Source: Methylobacillus rhizosphaerae (lineage in GTDB: Bacteria > Pseudomonadota > Gammaproteobacteria > Burkholderiales > Methylophilaceae). From it: a stretch of DNA of 64,000 nucleotides. This document shows positions 43,474 through 53,979 of this stretch, piece after piece. Numbering within the stretch: position 1 is the first letter of the stretch; each line of letters starts with the position of its first letter. Under the pieces are notes generated by a model. It was not told the DNA's origin. It did no database searches and worked only from the letters and a program-made list of their open reading frames with translations. The position numbers and the translations under genes are program-made. Location: positions 65,805-129,804 of the forward strand of contig NZ_FZOA01000002.1 in assembly GCF_900187985.1 (NCBI RefSeq), read 5' to 3'.

Positions 43474-46400
43474 TCAGGTCAGTTCCTTGAGCAGATTCTT
43501 GATGAAGTCTGAGCGCAGTGTAATGTCCGGGAGCTGGGCTGTCACCCTGAGCTTGTCTGGGCCGTTCATGCGACAACGGCGATCACGCTGCAGCAGGGCA
43601 ATGAGCTTGGTTGGGTCAAGTTCGGTACTCGGTGCAAAATGCAACTGGATTGCGGAATCGCTGGCGTCGATCTTGTTGATGCCCAGCGGCTTGGCAGCGA
43701 TGCGCAGGCGGTGACAGGCCATCAGGGCTTCGCCCTGTTCCGGCAGCAATCCGAAACGGTCAATCAGCTCTTCCTGCATGGTGTCCAGGTCATCGTCGTC
43801 GTTGCAATTGGCCAGGCGCTTGTAGAGTACCAGGCGTTCATGCACATCCGGGCAATAGTCATTTGGTAATAATGCAGGAGTATGAAGATTGATTTCAGTG
43901 GTGACGCCGAGTGGTGCCGATAGATCCGGCTCCTTGCCTGCCTTGAGCTGTTTCACGGCATGGTTGAGCATGTCGGAATACAGGGTGAAGCCGATTTCCT
44001 GCATTTCCCCGCTCTGGCTGTCGCCCAAAAGTTCTCCCGCACCGCGGATTTCCAGGTCGTGCATCGCCAAATGGAAACCGGCACCCAGGTCTTCGAGCAG
44101 CTGGATCGCGTCCAGGCGCTTTTGCGCCTGTGGTGTGATATTGCGGTCGGGATCGGTCAGCAGGTAGGCGTAGGCCTGGTGATGTGAGCGACCCACACGT
44201 CCGCGCAGCTGGTGCAGCTGCGCCAGCCCAAACATATCGGCACGGTTCATGATAATAGTGTTGGCCGTCGGCACGTCGATGCCGGTCTCAATGATGGTGG
44301 TGCACAGCAACAGGTTAAAGCGTTGCTGGTAGAAGTCGCGCATCACATGTTCCAGCTCGCGTTCGCGCAGTTGGCCGTGCGCAATGCCGATGCGGGCCTC
44401 GGGCAGGATTTTCTCCAGCTTTTCTTTCATAACGAAGATGGTGTCCACTTCGTTGTGCAGGAAATACACCTGACCGCCGCGCTTGAACTCTCGCATGGCG
44501 GCTTCACGGATGATGCCTTCGGAATAATGGGTGGCGAAGGTCTTGATCGCCAGGCGCTTCTGCGGTGGCGTGGCGATGACCGAGAATTCGCGCAGGCCCT
44601 CCATCGCCATCGACAAGGTGCGTGGGATCGGCGTGGCAGTCAGCGTCAGCACGTCCACTTCGGCGCGTAGCGCCTTGAGTTGTTCCTTTTGTCGCACGCC
44701 AAAGCGATGTTCTTCGTCAAGGATGACCAGTCCGAGGTTCTTGAACTTGACGTCTTTCTGGATCAGGCGGTGAGTGCCGATGACGATATCAATGCTGCCG
44801 TCTTCCAGGCCCTTGAGTGCCTGCGCTTGCTCCTTGGCAGTGCGGAAACGGGAGATCTCGGCGATCTTGACCGGCCAGTCGGCAAAGCGGTCGCTGAAGT
44901 TGTTGAAATGCTGTTCCGCCAGCAAGGTGGTTGGCACCAGCACAGCCACCTGCCTGCCGCCCATGACGGCGACGAAGGCAGCGCGCAACGCCACTTCAGT
45001 CTTGCCGAAGCCGACATCGCCGCAGACCAGCCTGTCCATGGGACGTCCGGATTGCATATCGCTGATGACTGCTTCGATGGCGGCCAGCTGGTCCATGGTC
45101 TCCTCGAACGGGAAACCTTCGGCAAAAGCTTCGTAATCCTGTAAGCCCAGCTTGAAAGCATGGCCTTTGCGCGCTGCGCGTTGGGCGTAAAGATTGAGTA
45201 GTTCCGCAGCGGTGTCGCGCACCTGTTTCAGGGCTTTCTTCTTGGCTTTTTCCCAATGACCGCTGCCCAGGCGGTGCAATGGCGCAGACTCTGGCGGTCC
45301 GCCGGAGTAACGTGAGATCAGGAACAGTTGTGAAACGGGTACGTAGAGTTTGTCGTCGCCGGCATATTCCAATAACAGGAACTCAGTTTCGCCTTCGCCA
45401 AAATCGATATTGACCAGACCGCGGTAGCGGCCAACACCGTGCTGCTCATGCACCACAGGGTCATGCTCGCGCAATTCTGACAGGTCTTTCAGCATGCCTT
45501 CGGTATTGCGCTGTTTTTCCTTGTCGCGGCGGCGTTGCTGGCGCACGGTGTTGGCGTAGAGCTCTGCCTCGGTAATGACGGTAATATCGTCCAGCGCATA
45601 GCCACCGTGCAAAGGGCTGATACCCAACATGACGGGGATTTCGCTGGATTGGAAGGTGCTCCAGCTTTCTGCTACTTCGTATGTAATATTGTGGTCGGAA
45701 AAAAGCTGTGCCATGGTTTCGCGCCGCCCCAGGCTTTCCGCGGCGATCAGGATACGGCCCTTGTTACGGCGGATGAAGTCCTGCAATTTGTGCAGCGGAT
45801 GTTCGGAGCGTCGTTCCACTTCCAGTGAAGGCAGCTTCTTCTCCGAGGTGATACTCAGCTGTATTCGCGCCCAGGCATGGCTCTGGCTGAAAAATTCATC
45901 CGCCTTGATCAGCAGGGCTTCTGGCTTGAGTATGGGGCGTTCGGGATCATGCGCCAACTGGCGGTAACGTGATTGTGCATCCTGCCAGAATGATTGCGCA
46001 GCCTTGTCCAGGTCGCCGTGCAGGCAGAGCACGGCATCTGCTGGCACATAGTCCAGGAGTGTGGAAGTGTGCTCGAAAAACAAGGGTAAGTACCATTCGA
46101 TGCCACCACTGGCGAGCCCCTTGGAAATGTCTTTGTAGATGCGGCTGCGTGAAGGGTCGCCCTCGAAAGTTTCCCGGAAATTCTGCCGGAAGCGTGAAAT
46201 GCCGGTTTCATCCAGCGGAAACTCGCGTGCGGGCAGCAGGCGGATTTCCGCTACTGGATACAAGCTGCGTTGCGTGTCCACATCAAAAGTGCGGATAGTC
46301 TCGATTTCATCATCAAATAAATCCAGCCTGTAGGGTAGGACACTGCCCATGGGAAACAGGTCAATCAGGCCACCGCGCACGCTGAATTCCCCAGGGCTCA

Positions 46401-46878
46401 CGACCTGGCTGACATGATGATAACCGGCGTTGGCGCACTGGTTGCGCAAGGCTTCGATGTCCAGTGTCTGGCCCTTCTTCAGCATGAAGGTGTGGGCATT
46501 CAGATAGGCATTGGGTGGCAGGCGTATCAATGCCGTGGACGCCGGAACCAGCACGATGTCGCAGCTGTTCTGGCTGATCTGGTACAAGGTGGCCAGCCGC
46601 TCTGAAATCAGGTCAGGGTGTGGCGAGAAGTGATCGTAGGGCAGGGTTTCCCAATCTGGTAACAGGTGTACGCGTAGTTGAGGTGCATACCAGGGAATTT
46701 CCTCCAGCAGGCGCTGGGCATCGAAGGCACTGGAGGTGATTACGACCAGGGGGGATGTTGCATTTGCTGCGATGCGCTGATTGGCGAGTTGCGCCAATGC
46801 CAGACTGTCTGTGCCGGAAATCAGCGGATTGACGCGGGAGGTTTGACCTGTTGCCGGAATAGGCAGGGAGAACTGCAT
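43474..46878 (-). CDS. mfd: Transcription-repair coupling factor Mfd
   Basis: 1134 residues, close to the usual ~1150. The N-terminal UvrB-homology modules (D1-D2), the RNA-polymerase-interacting domain ([15 protein letters not shown], ~480-495), a RecG-like translocase with Walker [15 protein letters not shown] box [24 protein letters not shown], the Q-L-R-G-R-V-G-R motif VI, and the C-terminal D7 domain are all seen in order. Mfd displaces stalled RNA polymerase and recruits UvrA. Upstream 150 bases carry its promoter; dedA follows. Confidence 0.98.
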   Translation of the reverse strand: MQFSLPIPATGQTSRVNPLISGTDSLALAQLANQRIAANATSPLVVITSSAFDAQRLLEEIPWYAPQLRVHLLPDWETLPYDHFSPHPDLISERLATLYQISQNSCDIVLVPASTALIRLPPNAYLNAHTFMLKKGQTLDIEALRNQCANAGYHHVSQVVSPGEFSVRGGLIDLFPMGSVLPYRLDLFDDEIETIRTFDVDTQRSLYPVAEIRLLPAREFPLDETGISRFRQNFRETFEGDPSRSRIYKDISKGLASGGIEWYLPLFFEHTSTLLDYVPADAVLCLHGDLDKAAQSFWQDAQSRYRQLAHDPERPILKPEALLIKADEFFSQSHAWARIQLSITSEKKLPSLEVERRSEHPLHKLQDFIRRNKGRILIAAESLGRRETMAQLFSDHNITYEVAESWSTFQSSEIPVMLGISPLHGGYALDDITVITEAELYANTVRQQRRRDKEKQRNTEGMLKDLSELREHDPVVHEQHGVGRYRGLVNIDFGEGETEFLLLEYAGDDKLYVPVSQLFLISRYSGGPPESAPLHRLGSGHWEKAKKKALKQVRDTAAELLNLYAQRAARKGHAFKLGLQDYEAFAEGFPFEETMDQLAAIEAVISDMQSGRPMDRLVCGDVGFGKTEVALRAAFVAVMGGRQVAVLVPTTLLAEQHFNNFSDRFADWPVKIAEISRFRTAKEQAQALKGLEDGSIDIVIGTHRLIQKDVKFKNLGLVILDEEHRFGVRQKEQLKALRAEVDVLTLTATPIPRTLSMAMEGLREFSVIATPPQKRLAIKTFATHYSEGIIREAAMREFKRGGQVYFLHNEVDTIFVMKEKLEKILPEARIGIAHGQLRERELEHVMRDFYQQRFNLLLCTTIIETGIDVPTANTIIMNRADMFGLAQLHQLRGRVGRSHHQAYAYLLTDPDRNITPQAQKRLDAIQLLEDLGAGFHLAMHDLEIRGAGELLGDSQSGEMQEIGFTLYSDMLNHAVKQLKAGKEPDLSAPLGVTTEINLHTPALLPNDYCPDVHERLVLYKRLANCNDDDDLDTMQEELIDRFGLLPEQGEALMACHRLRIAAKPLGINKIDASDSAIQLHFAPSTELDPTKLIALLQRDRRCRMNGPDKLRVTAQLPDITLRSDFIKNLLKELT

Positions 46879-47026
46879 TGCTTTTGCCGTTACATATTGG
46901 ATAAGCGGCTTATTATAGCGCCAGGCACTACAGGCAGGCCAATAATGCTGGGTAGTGCTGTTTTAAATCCGGGGGAGAAAGGCATTCCAGGCTGTCCGAT
47001 GGCGGACATGCTGGAAGCCGGATAGC

Positions 47027-47293
47027 TCAATTGAACTGGGAGTTGATCTGGGCCTCGGCAGTTGCCCAGTATGCTATGGGGTCGCCGGAAAACCCATTGC
47101 TTTCGGCAAGAAAATAGGCAGCAACTTCAATCATGCGGTAACGTTCTTCTGCGCTGATACTGGCGGCGGCCTTGCTTGTTCCTGCTTTGCTGCTGGTTTT
47201 TCTGCTGACGGTTTTCCTCGCTGCTGCAGGTTTTGCAACGACTGCTTCAGGAGTGGTGGATTTCTTGACGGTAGTACTTTTTGGTGTAGCCAT
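47027..47293 (-). CDS. Small DUF2934-like protein with lysine/alanine-rich tail
   Basis: 88 residues from ATG 47293 (AAAGGAACCGAA ribosome site). The C-terminal ~40 residues (I-S-A-E-E-R-Y-R-M-I-E-V-A-A-Y-F-L-A-E, then G-D-P-I-A-Y-W-A-T-A-E-A-Q-I) match the DUF2934 pattern. The N-terminal ~45 residues are rich in Lys, Ala, Ser and Thr with several P-K-S/A-R-K-type steps, like histone H1-type tails, and could bind nucleic acid. Function is unknown. It stands alone between mfd and the tldD cluster. Confidence 0.75.
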   Translation of the reverse strand: MATPKSTTVKKSTTPEAVVAKPAAARKTVSRKTSSKAGTSKAAASISAEERYRMIEVAAYFLAESNGFSGDPIAYWATAEAQINSQFN

Positions 47294-47375
47294 TTCGGTT
47301 CCTTTCTTTTGGTAGGGACTTCCATGCTGGATTGAATACAAAGAGGTGAAGGCGGTAACCTTCACCTACATCATA

Positions 47376-48851
47376 TTAAACCGTTCCGCCTACCGTCAAG
47401 CCGTCTATACGCAGGGTAGGCTGGCCCACGCCAACCGGCACGCTCTGACCCTCCTTGCCGCAAGTGCCGACACCGCTGTCGAGTGCCATATCGTTGCCTA
47501 TCATGGACACTCGGGTAAGTACATCAGGGCCGTTGCCGATCAAGGTAGCACCTTTGACCGGGTAGGCCAGTTTTCCATCTTCGATCATCCAGGCTTCAGC
47601 AGCAGAGAACACGAACTTGCCGCTGGTGATGTCCACCTGGCCGCCTCCGAAGTTGGCTGCATACAGGCCTTTTTTCACTGACTTGATGATTTCCTCGGGC
47701 GCCATATTGCCATTGAGCATATAGGTGTTGGTCATGCGCGGCATGGGAATATGGGCGTAGGATTCGCGTCGGGCGTTGCCGGTCAGCGCCATGTTCATGA
47801 GCCGGGCATTGAGGCTGTCCTGCAGGTAGCCACGCAGGATGCCATCTTCGATCAGCACGGTGCGCTGGGTGGGGTTGCCTTCGTCGTCGATATTGAGCGA
47901 GCCTCTGCGGTTGCTGATCGTGCCGTCATCCACCACGGTGAGTCCCTTGGCAGCCACCTGCTGCCCGATGGCATTGCTGAATGCTGAGCTGCCTTTGCGG
48001 TTGAAATCGCCTTCCAGGCCATGGCCGATGGCTTCGTGCAACAGGATGCCGGGCCAGCCTGCGCCGAGGACGACTGTCATGCTGCCTGCGGGAGCAGGAC
48101 GGGCTTCCAGATTGACCAACGCTTGGTGCACAGCTTTCTGTGCATAGTCCTGCAATACTTCATCCGTGAAATAGCTATAGTCAAAACGACCGCCGCCACC
48201 TGCGGAGCCTTGTTCCCGTCTGCCATTTTGCTCGGCAATTACTTGTATGGAAAGACGTACCAGTGGACGCACATCGGCAGCCATCATGCCGTCATGGCGT
48301 GCGACCATGACGACTTCATATTCACCGGCCACTGAAGCCATGACTTGTGTCACCCGTGGGTCCTGTTTGCGGGCGAACATTTCAAGCCGTTCAAGTAGCT
48401 TGACCTTGGCATCAGCGCTCAATGAAGCAATCGGGTCTTGTGGCAGGTAGAGTTGCGGGGCTGCAATGCGCTGTACTGCCTGGGCCTGTTTTTCTTCGCC
48501 CAATGCCGCAATGGCGCGAGTGGCGGTTGCTGCCTGCTCAAGCGCAGAAAGATTGATGTCATCGGAATAGGCAAAAGCGGTTTTTTCCCCGCTGACTGCA
48601 CGCACACCCACACCCTGATCAATACTGAAGTTGCCGGATTTGACCTGGCCTTCTTCCAGCCCCCAGCTTTCTGCGCGGCTGTACTGGAAATACAGGTCTG
48701 CATAATCTACCTGGTGCGACATGATACTGCCAATTACGCCCTGCAATTGACCGACATTCAGCCCGCTCGGGGCAAGTAAAGTGTTGGTAGCCGTACTGAA
48801 ATGGGAGTTTTCAGCAGGGCTGGAAGCAGAAGGCAGGATATCGTGTTTCAT
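47376..48851 (-). CDS. tldD: Metalloprotease TldD
   Basis: 491 residues. The zinc-binding helix [13 protein letters not shown] (~268-280) and the C-terminal G[16 protein letters not shown] block are diagnostic. TldD with TldE degrades unfolded peptides and matures microcin- or CcdA-like substrates. tldE is not in the window. The gene is last in the minus-strand row yhdP, nitrilase, tldD, a common beta- and gamma-proteobacterial neighbourhood. Confidence 0.96.
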   Translation of the reverse strand: MKHDILPSASSPAENSHFSTATNTLLAPSGLNVGQLQGVIGSIMSHQVDYADLYFQYSRAESWGLEEGQVKSGNFSIDQGVGVRAVSGEKTAFAYSDDINLSALEQAATATRAIAALGEEKQAQAVQRIAAPQLYLPQDPIASLSADAKVKLLERLEMFARKQDPRVTQVMASVAGEYEVVMVARHDGMMAADVRPLVRLSIQVIAEQNGRREQGSAGGGGRFDYSYFTDEVLQDYAQKAVHQALVNLEARPAPAGSMTVVLGAGWPGILLHEAIGHGLEGDFNRKGSSAFSNAIGQQVAAKGLTVVDDGTISNRRGSLNIDDEGNPTQRTVLIEDGILRGYLQDSLNARLMNMALTGNARRESYAHIPMPRMTNTYMLNGNMAPEEIIKSVKKGLYAANFGGGQVDITSGKFVFSAAEAWMIEDGKLAYPVKGATLIGNGPDVLTRVSMIGNDMALDSGVGTCGKEGQSVPVGVGQPTLRIDGLTVGGTV

Positions 48852-49000
48852 GATCGAGAATTTTCAGCAGTTGCAGTTGCAGTTGAATACCATCATAACA
48901 GGCCGGGATGTGCCTGCCGCTAAGTGTTTTCCTTAAATTACACTAATGACAATGGGGCTGCCCGGCGAGGTTTTCAAGCCGGGCAGTGAGATGGCGTGGC

Positions 49001-49858
49001 TTACAGTGTGCGGTGTTTCAAGGCCGGCAGGCTCTTGCGCAGGCTTTGCAGATATGCCGTATTAATGGATGCAATCACTACCCCTGAGCCGCGTGGCAGA
49101 CGGTCTTGCACCACGCCCCACGGGTCGACAATCATACTGTTGCCATGTGTTTCCCGGCCAGATGCGTGGTAGCCGCCTTGGGCGGGTGCCAGCACATAGC
49201 TGAGATTTTCTATGGCACGGGCGCGTACCAGGGTTTCCCAATGGGCCTTGCCTGTGGTTTCAGTGAACGCGGCAGGAATGACAATGATGTCGACTTCACC
49301 CATGGCGCGATACAGTTCGGGAAAACGTAGGTCATAGCAGACGGATAGGCCTATCTTGCCGAAAGGAGTATCAACAGTGACTACCTTGTCTCCCGGTTCT
49401 ATGGTGTTTTCTTCCTTGTAGTGTTCTTCGCCAAGATCAAGGCCAAACAAGTGTATTTTGTCATAACGTGCAACCTGCTTGCCCTTGTCATCGAATACCA
49501 GGCAGGCATTGCGCACCTTGTCCGGGTGTTCACATTCCAGCGGGACGGAACCACCGATAATCCAGACCTGGTGTTTTTTTGCTGTCTTGGCAAGAAACCG
49601 CTGGATCGGGCCGCTACCTTCTTTCTCCCGCGCTGCCACTTTGTCCGTGTCCTTGAGGCCCATAATGGCAAAGTATTCCGGCAGGGCGACAAGTTTTGCT
49701 CCCATGTTGACGGCGGTTTCGATCAGTCGCTCCGCTTCACTCAGGTTGGCTGCAACATTTGGGCCTGAAGCCATCTGGATGGCCGCAACGCGGCTGATTC
49801 CAGGAATGGAGTTCTTGTTCTTGCTCTTGGCAACTTTTTCTCGTGATTTGATAGCCAT
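49001..49858 (-). CDS. Carbon-nitrogen hydrolase (Nit-type amidase, probable deaminated-glutathione amidase)
   Basis: 285 residues. The nitrilase-superfamily triad is Glu61 (L-P-E-Y-F), Lys134 (Y-D-K-I-H-L-F) and Cys174 (S-V-C-Y-D-L-R-F-P). The R-F-P-E-L-Y-R and R-A-I-E-N steps fit the NIT1/NitB branch that hydrolyses deaminated glutathione or omega-amides, a metabolite-repair role. The first ~20 residues are lysine-rich and unusual for the family; an alternative start was not evident. It lies between yhdP and tldD. Confidence 0.85.
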   Translation of the reverse strand: MAIKSREKVAKSKNKNSIPGISRVAAIQMASGPNVAANLSEAERLIETAVNMGAKLVALPEYFAIMGLKDTDKVAAREKEGSGPIQRFLAKTAKKHQVWIIGGSVPLECEHPDKVRNACLVFDDKGKQVARYDKIHLFGLDLGEEHYKEENTIEPGDKVVTVDTPFGKIGLSVCYDLRFPELYRAMGEVDIIVIPAAFTETTGKAHWETLVRARAIENLSYVLAPAQGGYHASGRETHGNSMIVDPWGVVQDRLPRGSGVVIASINTAYLQSLRKSLPALKHRTL

Positions 49859-49923
49859 GATATAAATTCCAGACAGACAGTCTATTATCGAGTCGTTTTG
49901 TTACATTGATTAGGTACCCGGAA

Positions 49924-52900
49924 TTACTTGCCCAAGGGGGAAGCCTCCGGTGTCTTATTATCGCCCTTGCCGTTTTTTACTTCCACAGGATTATCCCAGG
50001 TTCCCACAAACTCATATTCCGAAGAAGCAATCTGATTCAGCGGGTCTTTCAGCAGTTTTTGCGCAAGGTAGGTAGCGGCACCGACGACAGGGCCACCTGC
50101 CAGCGCAGCGATGGAAAGGCTGTCACTGACATACGGAGTGACTTTGACTTTGATATGCTGGGTTTCTTTCTGCAAATTGGTTTCGCCGGTCATGGTGACT
50201 GAGGCAGTAGGGCCTTCCAGGTGGAAGTTATCGCTACGCATGATGCCGTCATCAATACGGACATTGGCATCGATCTTGTCGAAAGTGAAGCCACTGCTGA
50301 AAACGTCGCGGAAATCAAAACTGAGACGGCGCGGCAGATTCTGCAGGGTCAGGACGCTGAACAGGCGGCCAACACCGGGCTGTATCTTGAGGATCTGTCC
50401 CTTGCGCACATCAAGTTGCAGGTTGCCACTTAACAATGTGGTATCAAAATCATGCGGACTTCCAGGCCACTTGAGCTGGCCAGTCAAGTCGGCAGTGCCT
50501 CCCTTGATGGTATTGGGATAGCCGAAACTCTCAAGTGTCTGGCCTACATCACTGATTTTCCAGTTGATATTCAAGCGGGTATTGGGCCGTCGTTTCCAGT
50601 TGTGCCATTCGCCGTCCGCGTTCAGCTCACTTTCCGGTGTGCTGATACGTAATTTCTCTATACTCCAGTCGTCATGATGTTCATTTGCCAGCAACTCCAG
50701 TTTCCCCAACTGCTTGGTACCATACTCAAAACGGTCGGCAATGATGTCCAGTGATGGATATTCTGTAACCGTGCCTGGCTGGTTGAATTGGCCCTGGGTG
50801 CGCAGTGTCGCGGTGTCAGGGGTGGAGGATGGAATGCTGAGGCGTTGCAGGCGCGCCACGACCTTGCCGTTGCCCTGGCTGAGCCACTGGATATTGCCGG
50901 TCAGCTCCTTGCTCTGTACCTGCATTTGCCAACCACCGCTGATTGAGTTTGCTGCCATCTTGAGTTCATTGATACGGCGATCAAAAGCATCCAGTTTGTT
51001 GATATCCAGATCAATGCGCTGAAGATCAATTGCAGCCTGGTTATTGCCTTGCTGTTTGCCTGCAATCTCGCGCCACTCGTCAATATCCAAGTGATCCATG
51101 CTGCCATGGATGGTTAGGCCTGTCTGCTGCGGCAATGTTGGTGCCACATTGAAACCGATATCGCCACGCAGCAGTTTCCAGCTTCCGTCACTTTGTTTGC
51201 CTCGCATGAGTATGGCCCCCAATGCATTACCATAACTGATGTTGATGGTGTCCTGCAGTGGATTGGCCTGTTTGCGCTCCACCTTGAGTGCTGCTGTGTC
51301 ACTCATGGTTTTGTTCAAAGGGTAGGGCAGGCTCGACGTGATGCCTTGCAGGTTGGAGTGTATGGTAATGTTGGCGCCATTTGGCCCAACCACAATATTG
51401 CCGTTCCAGTCTGTCGTGCCGAAAATCCGCTCAAAGGGGCCGGGGCCGAAAGCCGCACGCAGACCACTGTCGTTGACCTGGCCGCGCGCGCTGATATTGA
51501 CGATATTATCCTTGCCGGTGTTGAGACTGACCTGGGCTGGGCCACCGTAGACCCAGGTGCTGAGGTTCTGTCCGCGTAGCTCGTGTTCGGTAAAGTCCAG
51601 TTTGCCATTGATACGCGACAATGCCGGAATGTCCTGGCTGGCAAGGCTACCGTTGGTAATGGTGTAACTGCCTTTGACCTTTGTGGCGTTGACATCATGC
51701 AGCGGGATCTGCAGATCCAGTGACAGCTTGCCATCGCCACTGGTTTTCAGGCCATGGGTGAAGCCGCCTGTTATCTCGGCCAGCGGGCTGGAGTTGAGAT
51801 ATTGGATTCCATTGCTGACAGGCCCCTGGCCTTCACTGACTACAGTCAGTACTGGCTGGTGCGCGGCAAGGTCGGGAATCGTGACCTTGCTTTTCACTAC
51901 CTGGGTACCCAGCGTGGTGCCCTTGTTGGCGTTGAGCTCCATGCGGTTGCCTTCAAACAGCATGTCCAGCGCGATATTCTCGATATCCGGCCATTCGGAG
52001 GCAAACTTGAGTGAGCCATCATGAATTTTGGCCTTGACCTGGAACAGCCCGTTTTTGTTACCTGCAAACGGGAAGTCATGCATATTGCCCTTGATGATGA
52101 CACTGACATCCTCACTCTTGCCTGCGAGAATTGCATCGTCCAGCCATGCTGTCGTATGCTCACCCAATATGTGCGGGTAGTAGAAGCGGGCATACTTGCC
52201 ATCCACACGATTGAATTTTGCAATCAGCTCCAGCATCCCGCCTTTTGAGTCCTGGTGCTGGAAGCTGGCGTTGACGGCGCCAGCGAGATGCGCATTGGAA
52301 ATGTTGAGGTTATTGACCCGGATTTCCGGCTTGCCATCGTTGGTTTTCCATTTGACCTGTCCTGTCAGCTTGGTCACGGGGATCGGCCAGCGCAATATAT
52401 CCTTGAAATTCAGTTCCGCGTGATGCGTATTCAGGTTGAGAATACCGCTGGTTTCATCGGCATTGACACTGCCGCTCAATTGCTTGAATCCGGGAATTTT
52501 CTGGTAGGCACGCATGCCCAGATCGTTGAACTGAGTCTGCACATGATATTTCTCTGGGAAGCCACCACGGCTGGTCCACGATAAGTTGAGTTTCTGCAGG
52601 TCGCCTTCGGGGTTGATCTGGTCCAGAGCTTCTCTGGCTTGCTCGGGTAGAGGGATGTGGGAAGCCAGGATATGGGCTGAAGCCAGTGAAATTTCATCCA
52701 GCGCCACACTGCCGCTGAGGATGGATTGCGTGCCTGATATCTGTGTACGGACTGCGATATTGCCGCGTTGCATATCCAGGCCTTCTGGCGTGGCGAGTTT
52801 CAGGTGCTTGGCGGTAAATTCCTGCCCATCCTTGTGCCGGATCCAGCCCAACCTGCCGGAAAGCGCATCAAGTTTGACTGCGGGCTGGTCCTGCATGATC

Positions 52901-53766
52901 TGGCTGGTGACATGATAAAGAATGACATCGCTGGTTACTTTTCCTGGTGCGCCATCCGCGAACTCCAGCCACACTCTTGCAGCACCATGTCCGCGGCTGA
53001 TCTCCATGAACTGCGATGGCAACCATTGCTGCCAGGCAGCAACATCAATGCCGTCCGCATGGGCGTAGAGGGTACCGCGCCACTCCTGCAGCTTGCTGAC
53101 ATCCTTGCCATACAGGTTGCCACGAATATCGATGGGGCCGGAAGCGGCAAGGGAAGGTACGGCCTGCAGGCCAAAGCGATGTTGTCCGATCAGGCCGGTC
53201 AGGGCAGGGTTTTCCAGGTGCAGATTGAGATTGTCCAGTATCAGGGGCGGCGCCTGTCTCAGGTTGTCGTGCCAGCTGATAGTGGCATTGCGCACATCAA
53301 TCGCGGTCTGGCGCAACAACCAGTTGGCAAATTCCGGTCTTGCCGGGCCATTGGTGGCAACGCCGGCGATATACACGATGCCATCTGGTTCACGGCGTAT
53401 GCTCAATTCCGGATCATGGATGATAAAGGAGCTGAGGCGTGGTTCAAGCAATGGGATGCTGAGCCAGGAAATACTGGCTTCGATATGCTTGAATGACAGG
53501 GCGACGCGCTGTTCTTGGTCATAGATGTCAATGTCACGCAGAACCAGCCTGGGGTTCAGACCATCCCAGCTGGCATACAGGTGCTTGATCGTGACGGGTT
53601 GCCCCAGCACAGTGCTGACCTTGGCGGCGATACGCTCGCGATAGTCATCGATGCTGGGCAACACCAGGTAGCGCAGGCTGAGTACAATGATGGAGAACGC
53701 AATGATGATGAACCACAGGGCGGCAAGAGTGGCGCGATAACACCAGAGCAAGGACTTTTTGACCAT
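49924..53766 (-). CDS. yhdP: YhdP-family AsmA-like envelope protein
   Basis: 1280 residues, the usual size. One N-terminal transmembrane helix (S-L-L-W-C-Y-R-A-T-L-A-A-L-W-F-I-I-I-A-F) anchors a very long periplasmic body of repeating beta-strands. The C-terminal AsmA-like segment has R-K-G-Q-I-L-K-I-Q-P-G-V-G-R-L-F-S-V-L-T-L-Q-N-L-P-R-R-L and F-D-F-R-D-V-F-S-S-G-F-T-F-D. YhdP, with TamB and YdbH, moves phospholipid between the membranes as a bridge-like protein. It is the first gene of the cluster leading to tldD. Confidence 0.95.
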   Translation of the reverse strand: MVKKSLLWCYRATLAALWFIIIAFSIIVLSLRYLVLPSIDDYRERIAAKVSTVLGQPVTIKHLYASWDGLNPRLVLRDIDIYDQEQRVALSFKHIEASISWLSIPLLEPRLSSFIIHDPELSIRREPDGIVYIAGVATNGPARPEFANWLLRQTAIDVRNATISWHDNLRQAPPLILDNLNLHLENPALTGLIGQHRFGLQAVPSLAASGPIDIRGNLYGKDVSKLQEWRGTLYAHADGIDVAAWQQWLPSQFMEISRGHGAARVWLEFADGAPGKVTSDVILYHVTSQIMQDQPAVKLDALSGRLGWIRHKDGQEFTAKHLKLATPEGLDMQRGNIAVRTQISGTQSILSGSVALDEISLASAHILASHIPLPEQAREALDQINPEGDLQKLNLSWTSRGGFPEKYHVQTQFNDLGMRAYQKIPGFKQLSGSVNADETSGILNLNTHHAELNFKDILRWPIPVTKLTGQVKWKTNDGKPEIRVNNLNISNAHLAGAVNASFQHQDSKGGMLELIAKFNRVDGKYARFYYPHILGEHTTAWLDDAILAGKSEDVSVIIKGNMHDFPFAGNKNGLFQVKAKIHDGSLKFASEWPDIENIALDMLFEGNRMELNANKGTTLGTQVVKSKVTIPDLAAHQPVLTVVSEGQGPVSNGIQYLNSSPLAEITGGFTHGLKTSGDGKLSLDLQIPLHDVNATKVKGSYTITNGSLASQDIPALSRINGKLDFTEHELRGQNLSTWVYGGPAQVSLNTGKDNIVNISARGQVNDSGLRAAFGPGPFERIFGTTDWNGNIVVGPNGANITIHSNLQGITSSLPYPLNKTMSDTAALKVERKQANPLQDTINISYGNALGAILMRGKQSDGSWKLLRGDIGFNVAPTLPQQTGLTIHGSMDHLDIDEWREIAGKQQGNNQAAIDLQRIDLDINKLDAFDRRINELKMAANSISGGWQMQVQSKELTGNIQWLSQGNGKVVARLQRLSIPSSTPDTATLRTQGQFNQPGTVTEYPSLDIIADRFEYGTKQLGKLELLANEHHDDWSIEKLRISTPESELNADGEWHNWKRRPNTRLNINWKISDVGQTLESFGYPNTIKGGTADLTGQLKWPGSPHDFDTTLLSGNLQLDVRKGQILKIQPGVGRLFSVLTLQNLPRRLSFDFRDVFSSGFTFDKIDANVRIDDGIMRSDNFHLEGPTASVTMTGETNLQKETQHIKVKVTPYVSDSLSIAALAGGPVVGAATYLAQKLLKDPLNQIASSEYEFVGTWDNPVEVKNGKGDNKTPEASPLGK

Positions 53767-53979
53767 ATTATTCTGTTGCGTTGTTTAAACTGCATGAAGT
53801 CCTGTCAAACAGGCTCCAATGTATTGGAAGGTGTCTCAGACCAGAGTATTTCATTGGTATGGGGCTTGGTCAACGCCTGATGGACGAAAATTGCCACGAT
53901 TGGCTTACAATAGCGGTGCCTTGCATATTATTTTCCCGCGGAATTTATCTTTTCCTTGAACATCGTTGAGTAGAGTTTC

